Source: Melampsora larici-populina 98AG31 (Eukaryota > Basidiomycota > Pucciniomycetes > Pucciniales > Melampsoraceae). Taken from it: a DNA stretch of 64,000 bases. Within the stretch, counting starts at the first letter, position 1. The number at the start of each line of letters is the position of its first letter. The stretch is taken from contig NW_006768766.1 in NCBI RefSeq assembly GCF_000204055.1, forward strand, positions 355,828 through 419,827, in the 5' to 3' direction. Under the pieces are notes generated by a model. It saw nothing but the letters and a program-made list of their open reading frames with translations. It made no database searches and was not told the origin of the DNA. Positions 56,424 through 64,000 of this stretch are shown piece by piece. The position numbers were made by a program, and so were the translations under genes.

Positions 56424-58981
56424 GATCCTTAACGTCAGACCTGAGGCTGTGCCATAAATCTATACATGAAATCCCTTGGTGTTGCTCAACTTATCAAATG
56501 ATGATGTGCCGTCAAGTGATCAAGTTACTCAATCAATCTTGATGTTTCAATATCAATTAGTGCACCATGGGGCAGGTGGCACGTGACGCTCACGTGAGAT
56601 GTCCCTCTGCCATTGAAATAGGTGCTGTCCACCTCGTGATACCCGATGTGAGCTACACATGCCAGCCAGTGCAAGCTTCACCCAATGTGACAACGTATCC
56701 ACCAGGTGGTGGATTTTACCTTGTCATCAAGTGAGCTAGATCACCAGTTTTTTGAGTGAGAGGACTCACCCAATGAAGGGGTGAGCAACGGATGAATGTT
56801 GAATAACCCCGATGTATGACATACACCACCAGCATGCCCATTTGATTTAGGCTCAGCATTTGTGATTTACTCACAAAATCAACTTGTACAAAGAACACTC
56901 ATCTATTATTTGCATTGACACACCCATATACATACACAAAAAAACACAGACAGACCGATCTGAAAATGAATGGAAACAATTGAAATATAAACCATCAAAT
57001 TAAAAATCAAAATGATGATGGGAATCAAAATACTCGGTAGGGAATTGAGATTGTTGAAGATGTGAAGTATTTCAAGTGAAGTTATTGATATGGTCAGTAA
57101 AAAGGATCTTCAGTAGGGTAAAAAAAACAAGTTTATTGGAAGTACAACATAAACAATTGACAGCTATGGTTGGGTGCTGGTGAAAAGAATACAATTGATG
57201 CAAATTTAGATGAACAATGATGATGAGAAATGATTTAAGTGAAGGCAATAGTGACCTAAATATCAATGACAAAAAAAGAGCAAGAGACTGGGAACAAAGA
57301 GAAGCTTGATCAATTGTCAAAGAGAACACTTCAGTCAATAATTTGAACACACTCAACAGTATGGATGATACAAACAAGAGAAAACACAGATAGACTTACT
57401 ATAAATGAAGAATTGAGGAAAGTCTTATGAGGTGTGAGAACAAGGATGCAGTGACACTTTTGATTGTAAGTTGGATGTGGATGTGGATTGTGATGGTAGT
57501 GACCATTGGAAGAGATTGGCTCAGTGGAGGAAGTGACATGATGTTTCAGTGACATTCAACTGTGACGTCACAGCTGACATATCACCATTCACAAAGATAT
57601 CCCAAATTGTATATTGATTGTTTTGATTCTTTATGCTTGAGACCCAACCTAACAAAGTCTCTCTGGGCAAGCAAGTCTGAAAGACAGGACTTGAGACTTG
57701 GTTTGTGATTATAAAGTGAGTTATTGAATGATGGGCATCAGATCTCATGTGGCGTATGCTGGGCATGTGGCTGGCATGTTGCGCTTGCATGACCCAGCTC
57801 GCCCACTGCTAGGCTAGTAAACTATGTACATTAGCATAATGTGAGCTTGCTGTTCATAGCGAGCTCATTTCGACAATGGGTGACAAGCTTGGGTGAGAGC
57901 TACGTAGCCTCCGTCACCCTACCGTCACCTCGTTCTCCACAATGGGTTGTTGTGAGGATACCTTGTTTGCATCTCACGTGGGCCCAGTGAAAAGTCGCCC
58001 TGTGGTGTCCTTGCTTGATATTCATCAGGTTCTCATCTAATATTAAGCTAAGACCTCAAAATTGATTTCTTTTTTCTTTTCTTTTATTCTATTTTAATTT
58101 TTCAGTTAGTTCTTTTAACTTTGAATCCATCAATCCTTTTAATTGATTTCATTATTTTTCTTCCTCTTGATTTTCTATTGATTTTATTTTTAAAGATAAC
58201 ATTGTAAAATTTATTTTGACTTATGTACTACCAGTTGAGTTCAATTGATTTAATATGATTGTGATTCTTTTTACATTAAACAACTAAAGTTGAAAATTAA
58301 AATGCTCTTATCACTATCCCTTTCTGAGTTGTAAAGTTTTAGCAGCGCTGATCAAATGTGAGGATAAGAAGAAAAAAATGTGCTGAAATGTGGTGTCTTG
58401 TGAATATAAAAAGAAAGGGTTGAGAAGCATGTTTTGCTTGCCACAGCGCGTGAGCTTTCACACCTGGTCGTCACAAAGCTTGCCTCACACCCTAACAAGG
58501 CAAGTCAGTTCACCCGTTCATTGAGTGAGTCATTTCACCTTGTTACAATATGAGATGACTCACCCATTCATTGAGTGAGCCATGTCACCTTGTTACAATA
58601 TGAGATGACTCACCCACTCATCAGGTGAGTTATCATGCTTTAGCAAGGTGATCAGATTGGGTGAAGGCCACACTGGCTGGCAGGTGTAACACACGTTGGG
58701 TATGACCAACGCCGGGCCGCTGCGCTGCGTAACAGCAACGGGGGGTTGCACTGCAGCACAACCTGTTGGTTTTCAAGTCATAATGGGCAGCGCAGTTGGC
58801 AGCCGCGCTGCCCGTTGCGTTTCCTTTGCGCAACCAGGGAAGAGGAGACCATGGATAGTGCTTTATTGCATTGTGTATATATTAAGGGTTTACTACGTGT
58901 ATATTGGAATAAAGACACAAGTCTTCTGACATCATAAATTCAATTTTTTTACCTTCTTTGAAATGATTAACTTTGTTCCAA
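56424..58981. other. Gene-less repeat-derived stretch
   Basis: Only short frames. Blocks near 56650-56690 (GCCAGCCAGTGCAAGCTTCA) recur inverted near 58660-58685, suggesting one old element with long imperfect inverted ends. Direct 50-bp repeats lie at 58510-58650. A GC-rich patch (about 58690-58850) with TGCGCTGCGTAACAGCAACG-like words stands out from the AT-rich surroundings. No gene was recognised. Confidence 0.45.
58510..58650. repeat. 50-bp direct repeats (CACCTTGTTACAATATGAGA)
   Basis: The unit CACCTTGTTACAATATGAGA plus a TGACTCACCCATTCATTGAG block occurs at 58536 and again at 58586, with a partial third unit before and after. The period is 50 bp. Confidence 0.88.
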
Positions 58982-61900
58982 TCATTTAACCTTCTTTGAC
59001 TTCAACTTCCCACCAAAAGCCTTGATTGCTTCGTTTACCTCAGTATACTTATGTGCTAAAGGCACCCCTTGACAAATCCAAAGCCTGGAACCCACACAGA
59101 ATTCAATTGATTGTGGGACTAGAGATGCACGGTCAGATGAGCATATATCTGCCGCAGCAGAAAATGTTTGTTCCACTGTGGCCAAGCTTGCCGGAAGAGA
59201 CATATAGTCTTTGGCTAGAGCAGCCAGTACTGGAAATACCGCACCATTTGCCTGGAAATAACAGCATACAAATGATGAATACAAGGATGAAGATTCAGAT
59301 GAGAAATAAAAAATCTTCTTACCTTCCACCATGGCAAAATCACTACGCTTTCACGGGTGTTGTCTTGGCCAGACATCGGATGTGACCCCTTCAAGTAGGC
59401 CGCGACTTCATCTACCTCAACCTTAGGCTCTTGAGCGGTGAACAATTGAAATACACTATTGACTGATTGATTTTGCAGGTTGTCCTTGGCGGGGCTGGGT
59501 TCACCTTAGGCTTAGCGGCTGATACAAGATCCTCACGTTGCTTGTCGAATTTCTGTCAAAGAAGATTTTCCGCACGGACGGTGTGGGGACTTTGAGGTCC
59601 AAACGCTTTCTTGTAGAACTCGAGTCAAAAGAAGGGGTTGAGGAGGCTGGCCATAACAGTTGTATTGCATTGTAATGCTTCTTCCAGGTATTTATTGACC
59701 CGAGATTGCATTGAGATAATCATTGGTAAGAGAGCGTCACCGACTTGAAGTTCCTTGGCACGACTTGCAAGGTGCACCTTGAGTGCGTAGAACTTGGGGA
59801 TGACCATCAAACCGGTTGGTCCATCGCCCTCCATTTGCTTGGTCAGGTCAAGGAAAGGCTACGGATAATCAAATGTTTAAGTCAAGGTCACGGGTTAGTA
59901 AGATTCAAGCTACTTACAGCCAGTTTGTTGGGCAATTCTTCAAGGGAATTCCAGTCGTCCGGTGAGAAGTAAATCTTGTGGAAGTATCCACGAGGTTTTT
60001 GCAAAGTCCTAGTGCGCCTTTTTCTACTGCGGACTTGTTCCAAGTCCTCAGCGAGGAGTTTGTTGACCACCTAACATAACAACATTTAGTCAGCGAAAAG
60101 ATCCCAAGTGAACCAGCAAGAATAACAGGTTCACTGTCAGCCTAACTCTTCAAATTGATGACGAATTTGAAAGAGGAGGGTGAATTTTGTTACTCACAAA
60201 AGTTATATCTTTGAAATCTAGATAGACTTATCTATAAATTCAAGAAGTAGCTTTATATTCTTGGCAAGCAATCTGTAAAAGTAAGAAACAATTGTTAGTT
60301 GTACTGTCTCAGGTGCAGGATGGCTACTGCTGCCAGTTAGATGTTCAATGCACTCACAAACAAATCTTCTCAAATTGACCACTAAGAACAGCGGTTATAT
60401 TTAAGGCTTGCTTCAGCAGTGGTCCGATAACAGTTTATCGGAAAAAGAGAAAAGGATTAGAGAATTACTGCTCAACGAGAACTACCAAGTTGATCTACAG
60501 CAAAAACTCCTTTAGAGAAATATGAAAATGGAGGAAAAGAAACTTGTTCAAAAGTATGAGAGAGTTATAAAAAGAAAAGTAGTATCTAAGATTCTAATTG
60601 TATAACGGTCTAGGATTCAATCAAGTTGTAAGTAAAAAAGGTATTTGTATCTAGCTTTAGTTTATAAAGTTTGTTACAATAAGTTTGGTGTGTCTTTCTT
60701 TTTTCTCAAGATCCTTTCATACTTCGAGAATAGCCTATATTTTATACCTTCAAAAATATATATTGTTATAATTCTTTGTCCAGGGTTTGAATTTTGAGTT
60801 TGCCTAGTTTCTCGCCATTGCATTGTTTCATTAAGTAATGGTGGTTACCGCCTCTTTTAATTCAGCTTAGTCAGGGTTTGTAATCTTGACTAGGTTTGGT
60901 CTAAACCCCATTTTTAGTTTGTGCTAGTCATAATTATGTTATGCTGTCATTTATAATCATGATCTCTTTTTATTCTAAATGACTTGTAATATATGTTTAT
61001 ATATATATATATATTTGTACACTCTTGATACTGAGTGATATGCGTTGTATGTATTTTATTCTAAGGGTTCAACCCAATATATATTCTTGTTAACAAGCTA
61101 GAGGTTCTGCTCCGCAGAACCTCTTACCGTTGACATTCACACTCACCTTTCGTGCTTGTACCAACCTATTTAGGGAGTCAAACTTGGTGTTCCATCGTGT
61201 GGCATTGTAGCCAGGAATCAAAGGGAGAAGTTTCAAGTTGAGAGCCTTTGCCTTCCTTGAGAAATGTCGCCTCCAAGCGGCTGATTGAGCGACTCGGCGC
61301 GATATGAAGTATTGAAAGGATCCTCAGCATCCTTTTTATCCTCATGATCCTCATCATAGTCTGGAGCAGGGGTTTTGACCTCATGTTGTGAGTCATGGTC
61401 AGTCTCGTACTCATCTTCTTCTTCCGGTGTAACTTCAAGATCATGTTCTTCAATATCAATGTTGATGACTTGGGCCCAATGCTGCTGGTAATCTTCTTCT
61501 TCTTCGGCAATGACTGGCAACTTTCCAGTGATTGGAAATACACCAAGGGTTGACTCACACATCTGGAATCGCGAAGGGGATGATTGACCAAGTTCAGCAA
61601 GACCACCTTTGACTGTGCATGATATCTTGTGGAGGAAACACCAAGCATAGTCGGTTTTAGGGCTCCATGTGTAAGAACCCTTTGTAGCAGCCAAATTGGT
61701 GTCAGATTGAGATAAGTCAGTAAGCTCGTCTTCAGCTATTCAAAATTGAGTGTCCATCTCTTCGGCCATAGTGATGTTGTTTGATCCTGAATTGGTGACG
61801 TGGCTGAGCATGTGGAGGCATCAAAGGTTACAAACTGTTCTGAATCAGTGTTTTGTTCAAATAATATATAAAAATTAAAATATGAAAATTAAACTTATCT

Positions 61901-62765
61901 TATAATGAAGCTTATGCTTCTTCATGAAATGGATGTGCTAGCCACTTTCCGTTGTGATGCCAAGCAATCAGCTTGAGCGTCAGATGTTGAACTTGAAATT
62001 GCCAGTTGTCGTCAATGAAAGCCACCGAAGCGCCTAGGAAGGCATGGATGTTGTTGGCTGATGTCCAACCATCGTGAATCAGGGTAAACCTGCCCTTGTT
62101 GCCCTGCCACATTACAAAGTAAGCATCTAAGTCAGCAACGTAGTTATTGAATGAACAATATAATGAAAAGATCTATATAGTATACAAGAGACTTACCAAG
62201 ATCTCCTTCAAAACAGTGTCTTGCAAAGACGTATACATACCGGCTGCCTCTCTCGCCACCCAGGTTTGTCCGAAAATCTTGATGTCGCTTCGGATATACC
62301 AGAAGGCCAGGCGTAAGTGGTAATCCTCAATCCGGCTCCAAGGCAAGGCCCCAGCAAGAATCCAGACCGCAAGTATCTGATTTAAGGTTTTGTTTTTGAA
62401 TTTAACCTTTGAATCTTTCAGATCAAAAAACTCTAACATTTGGCGTTGGCTTTCCGCTTTCTGCTTTCGTTCTTTGTTGTAAGCTGAAGGTGGAAGGTTG
62501 GCGCCAGCTTCAATAGCATGCTGGTGTGCTGTACACACTGGTCTACGGCGAGTGGCGGTAATGTAGCCGTCCCGATGCGCCTTCAGGTTGCTGTTTGAGT
62601 CCAAAGACACTCGGCAGGTCTGACCGCACCAAAGGCAAGGATATGAACAAGGCCTATGGCCTTTGTTCTGACCACCCAGTCGAACAAGTAAGTAATAAAA
62701 TCATATAAGTGATTGTGATGATTGGAATGTGAGTTATGTATATTAAGAAATACTCACATTGTTTT
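58982..62765 (-). mobile_element. hAT-superfamily transposase, broken
   Basis: Minus-strand pieces in the right order for a hAT transposase. A BED-type zinc finger lies near 62640-62570 (CLWCGQTC, NLKAHRDG). A helical part follows to 62197, joined over a clean intron to GRFTLIHDGWTSANNIHAFL (62110-61912), which holds the first catalytic Asp. Next are NSGSNNITMAEEMD, CFLHKISC (about 61618) and GYNATRWNTKFDSLNRL (about 61170). VVNKLLAEDLEQ starts at 60070, and the C-terminal dimerisation domain (PVLAALAKDYMSLPASLATV) lies near 59240-59180, ending at 58982. An in-frame TGA at 61742-61740 interrupts the frame between the MAEEMD and KISC motifs, and another frame break seems to lie near 59480. No terminal inverted repeats were identified, so the element's ends are unknown. 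It is probably inactive. Confidence 0.85.
60071..61146. other. 1.08-kb intron or insertion inside the hAT transposase
   Basis: A GTGAGT donor (61146) and TTAG acceptor (60071) exactly join QARK to VVNKLL, yet the gap is more than ten times the usual intron length here. It has no frames. The stretch 60672-61095 begins TGTTA and ends TAACA, like a solo LTR, but no 5-bp target duplication was found. A perfect 11-bp hairpin (AGAGGTTCTGC/GCAGAACCTCT, 61100-61124) follows it. Confidence 0.45.
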
Positions 62766-64000
62766 TTCTATATTCTGGTTTGTCAGGGTGGCACTTACTT
62801 TAACAGTTAAACCAAGGGCTTTTAACTAGTAATCCTGACAACAATCCTATTGGATACGTAGGATTGATTATATCTATAGTGAAAATAAAACACCAAAGAT
62901 ATTATTAATGAGTTTTGATTATACTCCTAGATCGTGGATATGTAGATATGCCAAGTCTGGGTACGTCCACAGCCTACTGCAGGATAGCAGATGGAACTGG
63001 TCAGGTCCTAGGCCGGGGAAGTTCTCGAAGATAGTAAATCTAAGAGTAGCCTGGGTAAAACCTCAGGGATCTTGTCAACTTTACGTTGCAAGAACAATGG
63101 TACGTGACCAAGATAGAGTTTTACTGACTCGAAACAGGGACAGTAAAAAATGGGGAAGGTAATAAAACCGAGATAAACTACTTACAATATGGTAAGAGTT
63201 CTACTTGACGCGTTTTCTAGAGCGCTAATTAATAAGCTGATTCTTGAAAGGTACTAATATTTCTAGTAAGCTATATTGATTCTTGAGCGGGTAAAAACAG
63301 GTGCCTTCCTTTCTCTGGAGGCAATCCTTGGTTCCTTTTATACCTTTCTCGCTTAGTCGGCCAGCTCGTGGTTGCTGTCTTGCAACTTTGCTGGGTTTAA
63401 GCTTGTATTACTTTTTCCTTCTAGCTTGGTTGTTGTATCGCATTTGGTTGTAATTCACGTGGGGGTTTTTTATTGTTGGTCGTTGTCTAAGTATACGTTT
63501 TGTTTGGATTCTGTCCCTTTTGGGTCAGTGTTTCTAACCGGAAGGTTTTGTAATGTGTATATTATATATATATTGATTTACTAATCTCGTGATATATATG
63601 TATAATTAGGAAGAGAGATACAAGAGTCCTTCTCTGCCTTCACTAGGTATTTTTTGTTGAAAGATGTGGAAACAAAAAAAACATTGTTTCCAAGGAACTA
63701 GGTCCATTTGGAAATGTGTTTATCGTTCTATGAATGTAGACTCGTTTTTTTGTGGTCTTTGAAACTAGACGCTAAGGTGTTATTATTCTTTTTGGTTTAT
63801 TTTTGTTTTTATTATTTTCTTAGAATACTCTGTATTCTTATTGAAGCTCTTTTGGTTTTGACTTTGTCAGAGCTCGGAGCTGACATGGTTCTCCAAAGTA
63901 ATCTACCACAGCATCGTACTCCAAGTCGTCTTTGGCATCAAGAACCTTTGCACGCTTGGCTTGTTGGCGTTTGGTGAGCCATCATCTCACCACGTAGAAG
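62766..64000. other. Right-edge stretch without a recognised gene
   Basis: AT-rich, with ATATAT runs near 63560-63600 and short frames. The minus strand near 63975-63860 has a hydrophilic frame (TKRQQAKRAKVLDAKDDLEY) that looks protein-like but is closed by stops on both sides within the window. It may be an exon of a gene or retroelement that continues beyond the edge. Confidence 0.35.

Noticed and set aside
61095..61130. Helitron 3' end (hairpin near CTAG)
   Set aside because: The hairpin is perfect, but CTAG abuts the stem instead of lying about 10 bp beyond it, and no matching TC-type 5' end or helicase was seen.

Overview
The window is eukaryotic nuclear DNA, most likely from a rust fungus (Pucciniales, Basidiomycota). 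The genes carry many short introns (about 55-115 bp, GTAAGT-like donors, TAG/CAG acceptors). The recognisable proteins are fungal: orotidine-5'-phosphate decarboxylase, a LIM-RhoGAP, a PACT-domain spindle-pole-body protein, a saccharopine-dehydrogenase-like oxidoreductase and ADAL-type deaminases. Genes sit far apart in AT-rich, repeat-laden DNA with a hAT transposase and many MITE-like elements, and a lineage-specific secreted-protein family is present. The genus is inferred and not proven.

Left part (1-17.5 kb): four members of one secreted-protein family. They are a gene cut by the left edge (1-946, minus), a truncated relic (1933-2190, minus), a full gene with internal 38-residue repeats (5940-7484, minus) and a divergent gene (15431-17392, plus). 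They share a signal peptide of the form MK(S/A)xCI...ILCGLV and a cationic Trp/Phe-rich helix around KFWxKIKxWF; the rest of each protein differs. The 5' flanks of two members are also duplicated. Between them lies a nine-exon coiled-coil gene (8850-14161) ending in a PACT-like domain.

Middle (17.5-46.3 kb): URA3 (20980-22103, minus, four exons) lies between two old direct repeats of about 1.5 kb. A 439-bp non-autonomous transposon with a perfect 8-bp target duplication follows. Next come a nine-exon LIM-RhoGAP (27855-33640, minus, 1689 aa), an unrecognised acidic-tail protein (36866-38479, minus), a small predicted membrane protein with tiny exons (42574-43347, minus) and an eight-exon saccharopine-dehydrogenase-like gene (44389-46230, plus, 427 aa).

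Right part (46.3-64 kb): two ADAL-family deaminase paralogues with the same intron pattern (47182-48577 and 50966-52325). The second has a signal peptide in place of the first one's cytosolic N-terminus. The first uses a GC-AG intron where the second keeps GT-AG. A nest of palindromic, non-coding mobile elements follows (52.4-56.4 kb), then minisatellite DNA and a broken hAT transposase (about 59.0-62.8 kb, minus).

Exon joins were worked out by hand. The nine-exon, eight-exon, four-exon and both five-exon models keep frame throughout, and their total coding lengths divide by three. No rRNA, tRNA or CRISPR array was recognised.
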